DNA from: Minisyncoccota bacterium
GTDB taxonomy: Bacteria; Verrucomicrobiota; Verrucomicrobiia; Methylacidiphilales; Verrucolacustridaceae
Length of the DNA stretch: 64,000 nucleotides
NCBI GenBank assembly: GCA_030054195.1
Contig: JASGCJ010000002.1
Location: 46,270 to 110,269 of the forward strand
Direction of reading: 5' to 3'
Under the pieces are notes generated by a model that saw only the letters and a program-made list of their open reading frames with translations, did no database searches and was not told the origin of the DNA. Positions within the stretch are counted from its first letter, which is position 1. Each line of letters opens with the position of its first letter. Shown here piece by piece: positions 1-9,202 of this stretch. The position numbers were made by a program, and so were the translations under genes.

Positions 1-538
1 TTTTTGTCGGTCCACCATCCACCGAGGCCTCAACCGTAAGCGGGATCTTTCCTGCCCTCCACGCCTTGCCCAGTTCCAAAGGAAGATGCACTTCCAAGGA
101 AAGAGGCTTGGATCCTTTGCCCGCCAACTGCCCCAATACGCGCGGGAATCGCGGCGCCACGGCTCGTGCCGCCGCCGCAACAGGCCCAGCAACAGCTCCA
201 TTCGGCCGATGGACTGGCCCACCGGCCGCCTTACCATTTTTTTCCAAATATTTTAAACTTAGGGCGATGACATGAGGACATACCGTCCCGTACTCCCGCG
301 CCTGACGGCAGCTACACAGATTCTCTACATCCGAAAGTCTCTTTCCTAATTTCAGTCGCGCATTCACGGTTCCAGTCCCCGCCTGCACCACACCCCCAAG
401 CATCGGATCTACCCAATCCACGGACATAACTTTCCCGGCTTCCCACAGAGAACGCCCCTCCTGCATCGCCCTCCATCCCCCGATTTCGAGCAACATCTCT
501 TTTGTGAGTACCGACGGCACCGAACTATTTTCCGACAT
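1..538 (-). CDS. SWIM zinc-finger, probably SNF2-family helicase (N-terminal part, cut by window edge)
   Basis: The minus strand from an ATG at 538 stays open to the window edge, giving 179 residues. Residues 75-89 hold a SWIM-type zinc signature, CxC-x9-CxH (C75, C77, C87, H89), within a section resembling the N-terminus of bacterial SNF2/DEAD helicases with a SWIM finger. Such proteins are ATP-driven DNA translocases; the helicase motifs would lie beyond the edge, so the helicase part is inferred from the family. An alanine/proline-rich linker follows the finger (about residues 110-140). It is divergent from the next gene with about 136 bp between starts. Certain: an ORF with a SWIM motif. 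Uncertain: the full domain set. Confidence 0.65.
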   Translation of the reverse strand, partial: MSENSSVPSVLTKEMLLEIGGWRAMQEGRSLWEAGKVMSVDWVDPMLGGVVQAGTGTVNARLKLGKRLSDVENLCSCRQAREYGTVCPHVIALSLKYLEKNGKAAGGPVHRPNGAVAGPVAAAARAVAPRFPRVLGQLAGKGSKPLSLEVHLPLELGKAWRAGKIPLTVEASVDGGPTK

Positions 539-674
539 ACTCTTAAATCATAAGAAAAACCGACAAGCGCTGGCAATCCCACCCTCCTACCCCTGTGCCT
601 TCCTTGGGAACAACTTTTCTCCATCTTCAACTCTTTCCACCTCCTGCTTGTGCTGTAATATCTTATTTGAGCCT

Positions 675-1694
675 GTGACCCGTCCTAAACTTCTCCTCTC
701 TGTTGTCGGTATCCTCGCCCTAACATGGGTCGGGCTTTGGATCGCTCAGGGCTGGGGCACCATCACTTTGGTCTTTGACAAAAAACCTCTCTCCATCGTC
801 CTTCGAGCCTTCACCAGCCAATCGAAACTCAAAGTCATCACCGATATGGATTTAAACACTCCAATAACCATCCAAGTCCGTCGCGTCCCTGTGGTCGAAG
901 CTCTTGAGGCTCTCCAAGCCGCGGCCGAATCCCGTGGATCCCTCGCTGTGATCCTCGCTCCAGACAACGCCTCCATGAAAAATCTTCTATCCACTCTTCC
1001 CAACCCAAAAACTGATTCAGGCACTCTCTCAATCGAGTATCGAACGCCTTGGCTTTTTCGTGGTGCTAGTAGCTCCCTTCCCATCGACCGAGACCCCAGA
1101 GAACAGGTCTGGAGCCCATCCCCCCAACTGCCCCTTCAACTCCTACCCCTTCTTGAACATGCCGCACAAAACACGGAAGTTCGGCTCTTGATTCCACAAT
1201 CCTGGAATCCAACTTTGAAAAAATCTCCCTCGTCGGGCCCCCTCTCGTCTTCGATTCCCAAATTAGCCAAAAGTGCAGGTGGCGAAGCTCAACTTGTCTT
1301 CCTTCTTCCAGCTCGTTCCGAACGAGATGGTCCTGGGACTCCCCCGTCCACCCAAGAGGCAAACCGCGGGACTCTCCGATGGACAGAACCTGCCGACCTT
1401 CCCCCCGATGCGCTTCTCGCCCGCCTCGAATCCCGAATCCGTTCCCTTCCCTCGTCCGAACAAGGAGACGCCCGACAAGCCGCCCAAGAATCAGTCCGCC
1501 AATACCGTGAATGGTCCTCATTAACGACGGAGGAGGAGAGAGACAAGAAAGGGCAGGAAATTATGAACGATCCCGCACGGGCCGAACGTGCGGGCGAGGG
1601 ATTCTCTCGTGCCATGCGCAAAATGAGCCCCGAACAACGATCCCAACGCTACCAACGGTATGTCGAACGCCGCTCCTCTAAGAAGGGGGGCTAA
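675..1694 (+). CDS. Membrane-anchored protein with STN/secretin-like N-terminal domain
   Basis: GTG start at 675, 339 residues. The frame is open upstream to 504, but that stretch would overlap the divergent gene and looks unlike protein, so the GTG directly before a hydrophobic segment (about residues 5-25) is preferred. After the membrane anchor comes a region of about 55 residues (28-85), 'FDKKPLSIVLRAF' onward, with the alternating pattern of STN (secretin/TonB short N-terminal) domains. The C-terminal 100 residues are charged and probably helical. It lies directly upstream of a pseudopilin, which fits an accessory role in a type II secretion or pilus-like system, but that is inference. 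No enzymatic motif was seen. Confidence 0.55.
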   Translation: MTRPKLLLSVVGILALTWVGLWIAQGWGTITLVFDKKPLSIVLRAFTSQSKLKVITDMDLNTPITIQVRRVPVVEALEALQAAAESRGSLAVILAPDNASMKNLLSTLPNPKTDSGTLSIEYRTPWLFRGASSSLPIDRDPREQVWSPSPQLPLQLLPLLEHAAQNTEVRLLIPQSWNPTLKKSPSSGPLSSSIPKLAKSAGGEAQLVFLLPARSERDGPGTPPSTQEANRGTLRWTEPADLPPDALLARLESRIRSLPSSEQGDARQAAQESVRQYREWSSLTTEEERDKKGQEIMNDPARAERAGEGFSRAMRKMSPEQRSQRYQRYVERRSSKKGG

Positions 1695-1701
1695 ACCCTC
1701 C

Positions 1702-2271
1702 ATGCTTCGAGCACTCCAACGCAGAAATGCCTTCACTTTGGTCGAACTCCTTACCGTCATCACCATCATTGCAATGTTAGCCGGCATGATTTCCCCCTCC
1801 CTCCAAAGAGTGCGAGCGAAGGCAGAGACTACCGCCTGCCAATCCAACCTCCGCCAAATCGGCACTGCCGTTTGGCTCTACGTTCCAGACAACGGAAACA
1901 AATTTCCAAGTATTAACAACCCATGGGGTGAGCAAATCTTCACAAATGAAGGTGCGACAAACCTCCTCGGTGCGTTAGGCCCTTATGGATTAACCGCCAA
2001 GGTTCTCGCTTGCCCAGCCGATCTGCGGAGCAAAGAAAGCTACTACCGAAAATACACGAATAGCTACGAGTACCTTCCGTTCTCCTCAGATGAGGAAGCC
2101 GCGCCAGGAACGGCCACTATCTACGGTCGAAACGGAACATTTGAAATACCCTTCCGACGCCTCACCTTAGCTTGGGACGCCTCGGATGTTCACTCGGACG
2201 GATATGGATTCAACGGATTGCGAGCGGACAACACGGTCTACAGCAGAACCAATAAACCCACCTATAAATAA
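1702..2271 (+). CDS. Type II secretion-type pseudopilin / prepilin-like protein
   Basis: 189 residues from ATG 1702; an in-frame ATG at 1660 overlaps the previous gene and would only add a leader. The N-terminus has a classic prepilin signal: basic leader, cleavage site between A10 and F11, mature start FTLVE with the conserved Glu at +5, then a hydrophobic helix. The next conserved part, 'CQSNLRQIGTAVWLY', is typical of the large pseudopilin families of Verrucomicrobia, Lentisphaerae and Planctomycetes. Such proteins are inner-membrane pseudopilins processed by PilD and exposed to the periplasm. The cargo or machine it serves is unknown. It forms a probable two-gene unit with the STN-like gene, 7 bp away. 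Confidence 0.8.
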   Translation: MLRALQRRNAFTLVELLTVITIIAMLAGMISPSLQRVRAKAETTACQSNLRQIGTAVWLYVPDNGNKFPSINNPWGEQIFTNEGATNLLGALGPYGLTAKVLACPADLRSKESYYRKYTNSYEYLPFSSDEEAAPGTATIYGRNGTFEIPFRRLTLAWDASDVHSDGYGFNGLRADNTVYSRTNKPTYK

Positions 2272-2329
2272 CCTTTTTACAAACTCAAAAATACTCAACT
2301 CAGCTCGATATTTAAGATAGGATAAGGGT

Positions 2330-3067
2330 GTGATTCGACTCGGCGTAAACATTGATCACCTCGCCACTCTTCGTCAGGCGAGGTACCGCGTCCCGATCCC
2401 AGGTGTAATCCCAGAGCCCGATCCCGTCTCTCTCGCCCGTACCTGCCTTTTCGCAGGAGCTCACTCAATTACCGTTCACCTACGCGAGGATCGTCGCCAC
2501 ATCCAAGACGATGACGTTCTCCGACTCGGCCACGAATGCCGCGAAAAGCTCAACCTCGAAATGGCTGCTACCCCTGCGATGCTGCAGTTCGCTCTCCGCC
2601 TCCAGCCTGCCGAAGTCTGCCTCGTCCCCGAAAACCGAGCCGAAGTCACCACCGAGGGCGGCCTCAACGCCGCCACCCAAATTCAAACTCTTGGTCCCAT
2701 CATCGAAAAACTCACCCAATCCAAGATTATCACGAGCCTCTTTCTCGATCCCGACCCCCGCCAAATCGATGCCGCCGCCAGCCTCCAAGCCCCGGTCATC
2801 GAACTGCACACGGGTCGATTTGCCGACGCTAACCCGGCGGATCGACCTGTCGCTTTAGACCAACTCAGATCTGCCGCAGAGCAGGCCCACTGCCTAAAAA
2901 TACAAGTCAACGCTGGCCACGGACTTCGCCTTTCGAACTTACCCGAACTTCTTTCCCTACCTCACCTTCATACACTGAACATCGGGCACTCTTTGGTTTC
3001 CCACGCCATCAACGTTGGTCTTGAACAGAGCGTCCGGGACTTTCTTCTAGCCATCAAAAAGAAATGA
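2330..3067 (+). CDS. pdxJ: Pyridoxine 5'-phosphate synthase
   Basis: 245 residues, GTG start at 2330. PdxJ condenses 1-deoxy-D-xylulose 5-phosphate with 3-amino-1-hydroxyacetone phosphate in the DXP-dependent route to vitamin B6. The TIM-barrel landmarks are all visible: 'GVNIDHLATLRQAR' at the N-terminus, 'ITVHLREDRRHIQDDD' around residues 47-62, 'PENRAEVTTEGGL' mid-protein and 'NAGHGL' near residue 195. Length matches the family. It overlaps acpS by four bases (ATGA), the same pdxJ-acpS pairing found in many proteobacteria, suggesting translational coupling. The cytoplasmic location is family knowledge. Confidence 0.97.
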   Translation: MIRLGVNIDHLATLRQARYRVPIPGVIPEPDPVSLARTCLFAGAHSITVHLREDRRHIQDDDVLRLGHECREKLNLEMAATPAMLQFALRLQPAEVCLVPENRAEVTTEGGLNAATQIQTLGPIIEKLTQSKIITSLFLDPDPRQIDAAASLQAPVIELHTGRFADANPADRPVALDQLRSAAEQAHCLKIQVNAGHGLRLSNLPELLSLPHLHTLNIGHSLVSHAINVGLEQSVRDFLLAIKKK

Positions 3068-3456
3068 ATCCCGAACGAATCCTCGGCCTTGGCATGGATC
3101 TGGTCGAAATCGACCGGATTGAGGAATCCCTCAATCGATATGGGGATCGGTTCCTCCAAAAGATTTTTCATCCTGCAGAAATCGAATATGCCCGCACTCA
3201 ATCCCGCCCTGCCGTCCCACTCGCCGCACGATTTGCCGCAAAGGAAGCCGCTTCCAAGGCTTTTGGAACTGGAATTGGCCAATCCTTGCCTTGGCTGGGA
3301 ATGGAAATCGAACGCCAATCCCACGGGGAACCTCTCCTTCGTTTCCACAGCCAAGGTGCCCAGCTTGCGAAAAACCGAGGAGTAACCCGGTCACTCGTCA
3401 CCCTAACACATACCCGCACCCACTCGGCCGCCACAGTCATTCTTCTTGGCCCATGA
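3064..3456 (+). CDS. acpS: Holo-[acyl-carrier-protein] synthase
   Basis: 130 residues; ATG overlaps the pdxJ stop (ATGA). AcpS transfers 4'-phosphopantetheine from CoA to apo-ACP. Visible motifs are 'GMDLVEIDRI' at residues 10-19, holding the Mg-binding Asp, and 'FAAKEAASKAFGTG', holding the second metal ligand Glu and the CoA-contacting lysines. The stop codon again overlaps the next start (ATGA), so pdxJ-acpS-nnrDE reads as one coupled unit. Length and motifs are normal for a group I phosphopantetheinyl transferase. Confidence 0.96.
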   Translation: MNPERILGLGMDLVEIDRIEESLNRYGDRFLQKIFHPAEIEYARTQSRPAVPLAARFAAKEAASKAFGTGIGQSLPWLGMEIERQSHGEPLLRFHSQGAQLAKNRGVTRSLVTLTHTRTHSAATVILLGP

Positions 3457-4949
3457 TTGTCCTCCCACCCCAACTCGCCCGCTCATGGGAGGAAAAAAGT
3501 CTTCAAAGGGGGGCACGAATCAAAGATCTGATGCGTCAGGCCGTTGCAGGTGCCCTGCGCGAACTTCAACCATTCCTACCTAAGCCCTCCACCGCACTCA
3601 TCCTCGTTGGACCCGGCCACAACGGGGACGATGCTTTTCTACTGGGACTCGAACTCAAAGAGCTTGGATGGGAGGTCGATTTTCTCTTATCCCGTAATCC
3701 AACCCGTCGGACCCATCCCGATTCTCGAGTCAAACCCAAGCACTGGAAAAAAGCCCTAATCTGGCCTGCCAAATCCTCCCGTTTTCTTAAGACAAAAGCT
3801 CCCCGACTCGTTATCGACGGTCTGCTGGGTCTAGGTGCAACTCCTCCCCCACGTCCTGCAGAGGCCGCCATCCTAAACTGGATTTCCAACGAAAAGCGTA
3901 ACTCCGACCTCTACGTAGCCCTTGATCTACCTAGCGGTCTAAATCCCACTTCAGGTGCCACTCCGGGCGCAATCTTTCCCGCCGATCTCACGATCGCGCT
4001 TGGCTCTGTCAAATCAGGTTGCCTTAAAGACTCTGCCCTACCCCACGTCGGCCAACTCAGGGGTGTTCCTATCGAATTCACAACTCCAGCCCCCAAATCA
4101 TCGGTCGATTTTTTTCTTCCTCAAGAGGCCTACTCCATTCTTCGATCTCGTCCCTCCACTCTTCATAAACGCTCCGCAGGGGTGGTTCATCTATGGGCTG
4201 GTTCGTCAGAATATCCTGGAGCCGCCACTCTGACCTCCTTAGGAGCTTTACGATCAGGAGCTGGATATGTCCGCCTTTTTACCGACCGCTCCTTAACCCC
4301 GGCCCTAGCAACCTCTTTACCTGAACTACTTCTTCATCCACTCAACTCAAACGAAGCACCACCCATCCAAGAATTCTTGCAGGGGGCATCCAGCCTTATC
4401 GTGGGTCCCGGACTTCCCCCCACCACAGCTTTGCATGCGTTTCTTACCCAGCTCATTCCTCAATCCAAAGTTCCTATCGTCCTAGATGCAGGGGCATTAG
4501 AAATTCTTGCCCGCGATTCCAAAATGATCTCCTCCGCCGAAGCCCCAATTCTTTTGACCCCTCACGCTGGCGAACTGGCGCGTCTTCTTGGCAATCCCAT
4601 ACAGGACCGGGCCGACGCAGCACAACTCTGGTTGAAAAGTTTTCCCAACACCCTCCTCGTCGCAAAGGGCCCCCACTCTCTTGTTGCGACCAAGGATCAT
4701 CCTCTAAGCTTTAACTCCACGGGTGGACCTGCGCAGTCCACAGCAGGAATGGGAGATCTCCTCTCAGGTCTTCTTGGTGGGCTACTTGCACTCGGATACC
4801 CCCCTTTCGACGCAGCCCGCATCGCAGTTTGTTGGCATGGACTTGCATCCGATCAAGCTCTTGAAGCGGGTGGGCCCTCTACCTTGGCGACGGATCTTGT
4901 TCGCACTCTCCCTGGCTCTTGGCGATTCCTTAAGGGATGTGCAGTATAA
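3453..4949 (+). CDS. nnrD: Bifunctional NAD(P)H-hydrate epimerase / ADP-dependent NAD(P)H-hydrate dehydratase
   Basis: 498 residues from ATG 3453, which overlaps the acpS stop; the frame is open further upstream but that part is the acpS region read in another frame. The N-terminal YjeF_N epimerase half (about 1-210) has 'GPGHNGDDAF' (usual GPGNNGGDG) and 'DLPSGLNPTSG'. The C-terminal ribokinase-like dehydratase half has 'RSGAGYVRLF', 'LTPHAGELARLLG' and the catalytic 'AGMGDLLSGLLGG'. The two halves interconvert NADHX epimers and then dehydrate them back to NADH with ADP or ATP. The fused order matches E. coli YjeF. The nucleotide-binding loop of the epimerase half is slightly degenerate. Confidence 0.93.
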   Translation: MIVLPPQLARSWEEKSLQRGARIKDLMRQAVAGALRELQPFLPKPSTALILVGPGHNGDDAFLLGLELKELGWEVDFLLSRNPTRRTHPDSRVKPKHWKKALIWPAKSSRFLKTKAPRLVIDGLLGLGATPPPRPAEAAILNWISNEKRNSDLYVALDLPSGLNPTSGATPGAIFPADLTIALGSVKSGCLKDSALPHVGQLRGVPIEFTTPAPKSSVDFFLPQEAYSILRSRPSTLHKRSAGVVHLWAGSSEYPGAATLTSLGALRSGAGYVRLFTDRSLTPALATSLPELLLHPLNSNEAPPIQEFLQGASSLIVGPGLPPTTALHAFLTQLIPQSKVPIVLDAGALEILARDSKMISSAEAPILLTPHAGELARLLGNPIQDRADAAQLWLKSFPNTLLVAKGPHSLVATKDHPLSFNSTGGPAQSTAGMGDLLSGLLGGLLALGYPPFDAARIAVCWHGLASDQALEAGGPSTLATDLVRTLPGSWRFLKGCAV

Positions 4950-4957
4950 GATAAATC

Positions 4958-6349
4958 ATGCTCTTGGGTCACCATCGCCACTCCCGAGTCGCACTCCAAA
5001 TTATGGACGGTGTTTTAGCTTTTTTTGCCATGTTTCTTGCCTACTGGATCCGAGTCGAAATCCTGCCTACTGCCATCCCGTTGGAGTCTCGTGAGATTGG
5101 TCAGATTTTGGTCTATCTCCCCTACGCCATACTGATGGGCTTTACCACCCCGATTGTTCTCGAAAGACGCGGCTTCTATCGCCACCTCGCCATTAACCCC
5201 GCCAACCGACTCAGCTCACTTCTGGAGGTCGCTCTTATACTTTTCCTATTAGCTGTTTCCCTGATCTTTTTCTTCAAAGAGAGCCCCAGTCGCTTGGTCT
5301 TTCTCTTTTTCGTGCCCATCTTGACTGGACTGCTCAATCTGAGGCAGGCCCTTGTTCATAAACTCCGGCAAGTTCGCAAAACAAAAACTGAGTCATTCAC
5401 GAATCTCATTTTGGTTTCCGATACCGAATTCTCAACACGCCGGTGGCCCGATCTTTTCACTGAATCTGGATCAGGAATTCGAATCACTCGTCACCTGAAT
5501 CCTGCCAAGACTTCTTTGCCAGATTTTATCCAAACCCTCCACGATGATTCGGCAGGGATCGTACTATTTGAAGTTGAATCCCATAATCTTGCGTGGTCTA
5601 GCCAAGCCATCCAAGCCTGTGAGGAGGAGGGCGTCGAGGCCTGGCTCAGTACCCACTTTGTTGGAACCAAGATCGCACAAGCCCACTTTGAGGAAATTCT
5701 AGATCAGAACCTTCTCGTCTTTCGAAACACTCAAGCAGGCCCTTGGCAATCCATCCTAAAAATGATCTTCGACCGTGTTGCAAGTGGCCTCATGATCACC
5801 TTGCTTTCACCAGTTTTTCTTTTGATTTGGGCGGCCATTCGCCGGGAGTCTGGTGGGCCCGCCATTTTCAAGCAGAAACGGAGCGGTCGTCATGGTGCAC
5901 CTTTCACGATGTACAAGTTTCGCACCATGGTCAGCGATGCGGAGATGCGCCAAGCCGAACTCAAAGCCCTCAACGAGATGAGCGGCCCGGTTTTTAAAAT
6001 TAAAAATGATCCCCGCGTGACTCGGGTGGGTGCTTTTCTACGATTCACCTCGCTGGATGAACTACCTCAGCTTTTTAATGTATTCCTTGGCCAGATGAGT
6101 CTCGTCGGCCCACGCCCTTTACCCACTTATGAGACCATCGCAATGACTGCCAATGCACAACGCCGCCGCCTCAGCGTGCTACCGGGCATGACGTGCCTGT
6201 GGCAAATCTCAGGTCGAAACGACGTGAACGATTTTTCGGACTGGGTCCAGCTCGACCTCGAATACATAGACCAGTGGTCCCTTCTCCTAGATTTCCAAAT
6301 TCTCCTTCGAACCATTCCTGCCGTTCTCTTTGGCCGTGGAGCCCGTTAA
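4958..6349 (+). CDS. Polyprenyl-phosphate sugar-1-phosphate transferase (exopolysaccharide priming enzyme)
   Basis: 463 residues. The first half has four hydrophobic segments (about 15-35, 45-65, 88-110, 112-130) and a CoA-binding-like nucleotide-fold middle (about 150-260). A further membrane segment near 275-295 starts the bacterial sugar transferase domain, with 'KFRTMVSDAE', 'SLDELPQLFNVFLGQMSLVG' followed by 'PRPLP', and 'LPGMTCLWQISGRNDV'. This is the architecture of WbaP/WcaJ-type phosphoglycosyl transferases, which move a sugar phosphate onto undecaprenyl phosphate at the inner membrane to start a polysaccharide repeat. The sugar cannot be told from sequence. No other polysaccharide genes adjoin it. 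Confidence 0.9.
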   Translation: MLLGHHRHSRVALQIMDGVLAFFAMFLAYWIRVEILPTAIPLESREIGQILVYLPYAILMGFTTPIVLERRGFYRHLAINPANRLSSLLEVALILFLLAVSLIFFFKESPSRLVFLFFVPILTGLLNLRQALVHKLRQVRKTKTESFTNLILVSDTEFSTRRWPDLFTESGSGIRITRHLNPAKTSLPDFIQTLHDDSAGIVLFEVESHNLAWSSQAIQACEEEGVEAWLSTHFVGTKIAQAHFEEILDQNLLVFRNTQAGPWQSILKMIFDRVASGLMITLLSPVFLLIWAAIRRESGGPAIFKQKRSGRHGAPFTMYKFRTMVSDAEMRQAELKALNEMSGPVFKIKNDPRVTRVGAFLRFTSLDELPQLFNVFLGQMSLVGPRPLPTYETIAMTANAQRRRLSVLPGMTCLWQISGRNDVNDFSDWVQLDLEYIDQWSLLLDFQILLRTIPAVLFGRGAR

Positions 6350-6391
6350 GACCTCGGGGTCGTAAGTCGATCTCTTGACTAGACGAGTCTT

Positions 6392-7453
6392 ATGAATGCA
6401 CTTCCCCTTCTTCTTGATCAGCCTGTTTCAGCTTGGGGTCTTCCCCCAGACCAACCCTATCGCGAGAAACAGATTCGCACCTGGGTTCTCCAGCGCTTCG
6501 TCTCTTCATACGAGGAAATGACCGACCTCTCTCTTCCTCTACGAACCTCACTCGCCTCCCGCTTTCGACTCCGAGCCGCAGAGCCCGTTACCATCCAAGG
6601 ATCGGAAGACACCACACGAAAGTTTCTCTGGAAGTTGGGCGACGGCTCATACGTCGAATCCGTGCTTATTCCCGCCACGCAAGGGCTAGAAGGTAACCGC
6701 AGCTCTCGTCTTACCCTCTGTGTTTCTAGCCAAGTCGGTTGCGCATACGGATGCAGATTTTGCGCAAGTGGAATTGATGGATGGCGCCGAAATCTCACGG
6801 CTGCCGAAATCATCGGGCAAGTTCTCGAAGCTTCACGCATCGCAGGTCGTCGACCCGATAATCTTGTTTTTATGGGGATGGGCGAACCTCTCGCAAATCT
6901 TCCGAATCTCCTTCCCGCCCTCGATCTTCTCATCTCTCCATCCAACCTGGGCATGGGAGCTAGGCACGTAACAATCTCAACGAGCGGACTTGCACCTCAA
7001 ATTGAGGAGCTCGCCTACCACCCGCTTCAGTTTCGTCTCGCCCTCTCTCTTCATGCTGCCAGCGATGCTATCCGCGACAAGATTATGCCGGTTAACAAAC
7101 GTTACCCCCTCGACCGACTCCTCGAAGCCTGTGACGTTTTTGTCCGTGCCAAAAAGAAACAGATCTTCTTCGAATATATCCTCTTAGCAGGAATCAACGA
7201 TTCTCCGGAACAAGCCACCCTCCTTGCCCAACATGCTCGCCGCCTTTTTGCTAAGGTGAACCTCATTCCCTACAACAAAGTCGAAGGCCTTCCCTACGAA
7301 CGTCCCTCTGAAGAAGCGATCCACCTCTTCTGCCGCACTCTTCTTAAAGCCGGTGTTCGTGCCACGATCCGCCGCGAAAAGGGTCACGACATCGATGCTG
7401 CCTGTGGCCAGTTAAGACTCCGCCAAGAAATGAAACAGCCGGAACCGACCTAA
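6392..7453 (+). CDS. rlmN: Dual-specificity RNA methyltransferase RlmN
   Basis: 353 residues. This radical-SAM enzyme methylates C2 of A2503 in 23S rRNA and A37 in some tRNAs. The CxxxCxxC cluster is at C117, C121 and C124 ('CAYGCRFC'). The methyl-carrying cysteine expected near the C-terminus is in 'DIDAACGQLR', and 'MGMGEPLAN' and 'SLHAASD' are also family hallmarks. It is followed after 7 bp by prmA, so two translation-machinery methyltransferases are adjacent. No Shine-Dalgarno sequence is apparent in front of the ATG. Confidence 0.97.
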   Translation: MNALPLLLDQPVSAWGLPPDQPYREKQIRTWVLQRFVSSYEEMTDLSLPLRTSLASRFRLRAAEPVTIQGSEDTTRKFLWKLGDGSYVESVLIPATQGLEGNRSSRLTLCVSSQVGCAYGCRFCASGIDGWRRNLTAAEIIGQVLEASRIAGRRPDNLVFMGMGEPLANLPNLLPALDLLISPSNLGMGARHVTISTSGLAPQIEELAYHPLQFRLALSLHAASDAIRDKIMPVNKRYPLDRLLEACDVFVRAKKKQIFFEYILLAGINDSPEQATLLAQHARRLFAKVNLIPYNKVEGLPYERPSEEAIHLFCRTLLKAGVRATIRREKGHDIDAACGQLRLRQEMKQPEPT

Positions 7454-7460
7454 TCCCACG

Positions 7461-8234
7461 ATGTACGTTCTGGAAAGCCGTCGCCACCTCACGATTCCCA
7501 CCCACCTTCCCCACGCACTCCTCGAACGACCCGGCCATCCCCCAGTTCTTCAGATTTACTCCGCAAAGGTCTTTCCCCTTCGAAAGCTCCAAAACATCTA
7601 CCCAGGAAGAATTCGGAGAATCACCCTTCGCTCGTCTTCTCCTTTTCAACTCCGCATCGGTCGACGACTCCTTATCACCAGTGATCACCGGATCGTATCC
7701 TCAAGGAATCGATCCATTCCCCGACTCAAGATTCGAGCAGGCCCCGCCTTTGGCTCCGGCGAACACGCCACAACTCATCTCTGCTTGCGCTATCTCACCC
7801 AATCCCTCTTGCAATATACGAAATCCAGCCCAACGGTACTGGATCTGGGTTGTGGGTCGGGAATTCTTGCTCTCGCCTGTGCAAAGCTCGGCGTGCAAGC
7901 ACTCGGTTGGGATCTTGATCCCACCGCCATTCAAGAAGCCCAGCGCAACGCAAAGGTGAATCGCCTCACTTCTCGGATCCTATTTCAGACCAAGGACGCT
8001 CTTCGCGCTCCTCTACCAAAGGCAGATCTCATTGTCGCCAACCTCTACGATTCCCTTCTTCTTCATCTCTTGCCTCGCCTGGAAAAACACCGAAAAACTG
8101 GAACCACCATTATTCTTTCCGGAATTCTCAAGGGCCAAGAAATTGCCGTCATCCGGACAGCGCGAAAACTGGGCTGGAAACTTCAGCGCCGAGGCCGCCT
8201 CGCTCGCTGGCACTGCTTACAGTTCCAGCCGTAA
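7461..8234 (+). CDS. prmA: Ribosomal protein L11 methyltransferase-like
   Basis: 257 residues, class I SAM methyltransferase. The signature 'GPAFGSGEHATTHLCL' preceding the SAM motif I 'VLDLGCGSGILALA' (about residues 127-140) is characteristic of PrmA, and 'DLIVANLYDSLLLHLLP' corresponds to its catalytic NPPY-like loop (NxxxxxL in PrmA). PrmA trimethylates ribosomal protein L11. The N-terminal L11-recognition domain is short and not well conserved, so a related protein methyltransferase is the alternative. It converges on pdhB with two bases between stop codons. Confidence 0.87.
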   Translation: MYVLESRRHLTIPTHLPHALLERPGHPPVLQIYSAKVFPLRKLQNIYPGRIRRITLRSSSPFQLRIGRRLLITSDHRIVSSRNRSIPRLKIRAGPAFGSGEHATTHLCLRYLTQSLLQYTKSSPTVLDLGCGSGILALACAKLGVQALGWDLDPTAIQEAQRNAKVNRLTSRILFQTKDALRAPLPKADLIVANLYDSLLLHLLPRLEKHRKTGTTIILSGILKGQEIAVIRTARKLGWKLQRRGRLARWHCLQFQP

Positions 8235-8236
8235 AA

Positions 8237-9202
8237 TCAATATCTCAGCACTTCTCTTAATCCTGCCGCGATCCGCACTGCCGTTGGCCGATGCGCCGCC
8301 CAAAGATTCGGATGATAAGGAATCGGCGTGTCCTTCGCATTCAGTCGCTTGGGAGGGGCATCCAACAACTCAAAACCCTCCGAAGCGACCCGCGCTACTA
8401 CCTCCGCCGAGGCCCCGCCCCACGGCCACGACTCGCCCACAGCCAACAACCTGCCCGTCCGTGCGACGCTGGCCAAAACGGTGTCCGTATCCAGCGGTTT
8501 GACCGTTCTTAAATCTACCACCTCCACCTCATATCCCTCCTCAGCTAACTCCTCTGCCGCCGCTACCGCCTCATGCACCATCGCGCTATACGTCACGCAC
8601 GTGATGTCACGCCCCGTACGGACCACTCGAGCGCGAAACGCGGGAACTGCACTTTCCGGTAAAGCTTCCGATTTTAAATGGTAGTACAGAAGCTTGTGCT
8701 CACAGAAAACAACAGGATCAGGCAACTCAATCGCCTCTAAAAGCATTGTGTAAGCATCTTCAACCGTCGCAGGCGTCATCACTACAATGCCTGGATAGTG
8801 GGAGTAGATCGCCTCCATCGATTGACTATGAAAAGGACCACTTCCCGGCGTCCCTCCCGACGGTAACCGCAACACCATCGGACACGGCTTGCCGGTCCGC
8901 CAAAAGGTCGTCGCCGCATGATTTAACATTTGATTCAGCCCGACCGTCGAAAAATCCGCGAATTGCATCTCCACAATCGGCCTCATTCCTTCCATCGCTG
9001 CCCCCACCGCCATTCCTACCATCGCATCTTCAGAAATTGGGGAATCTACCACCCTCCCAGGAAACTTTTCCGCCAGATTCTTTGTGGCCTTAAAAGCACC
9101 CCCAAATTTTCCGACATCCTGTCCGTAAATAAAGACCCTTGGGTCATCCCGCAATGCCTTCTCTTGGGCAGAACGGATCGCATCCAAATAAGTCACACTC
9201 AC
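8237..9202 (-). CDS. pdhB: Pyruvate (2-oxo acid) dehydrogenase E1 component, beta subunit
   Basis: 321 residues from GTG 9202, whose last bases overlap the pdhA stop (GTGA); a longer reading from 9250 lies inside pdhA and does not match the family. The sequence starts 'MSVTYLDAIRSAQEKAL' and has 'GQDVGKFGGAF', 'RVVDSPISEDAMVG', 'MEGMRPIVEMQFADF' and 'EHKLLYYHLK', typical of E1 beta transketolase-like subunits. With E1 alpha it decarboxylates pyruvate or a related 2-oxo acid using thiamine diphosphate and passes the acyl group to E2. E2 and E3 are not in this window. Pyruvate is the most likely substrate; acetoin or branched-chain 2-oxo acids cannot be excluded. Confidence 0.92.
   Translation of the reverse strand: MSVTYLDAIRSAQEKALRDDPRVFIYGQDVGKFGGAFKATKNLAEKFPGRVVDSPISEDAMVGMAVGAAMEGMRPIVEMQFADFSTVGLNQMLNHAATTFWRTGKPCPMVLRLPSGGTPGSGPFHSQSMEAIYSHYPGIVVMTPATVEDAYTMLLEAIELPDPVVFCEHKLLYYHLKSEALPESAVPAFRARVVRTGRDITCVTYSAMVHEAVAAAEELAEEGYEVEVVDLRTVKPLDTDTVLASVARTGRLLAVGESWPWGGASAEVVARVASEGFELLDAPPKRLNAKDTPIPYHPNLWAAHRPTAVRIAAGLREVLRY

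Noticed and set aside
504..674. Longer N-terminus of the STN-like protein
   Set aside because: It would overlap the divergent helicase start and the translation has no signal or domain character; GTG 675 directly before the membrane segment is better.
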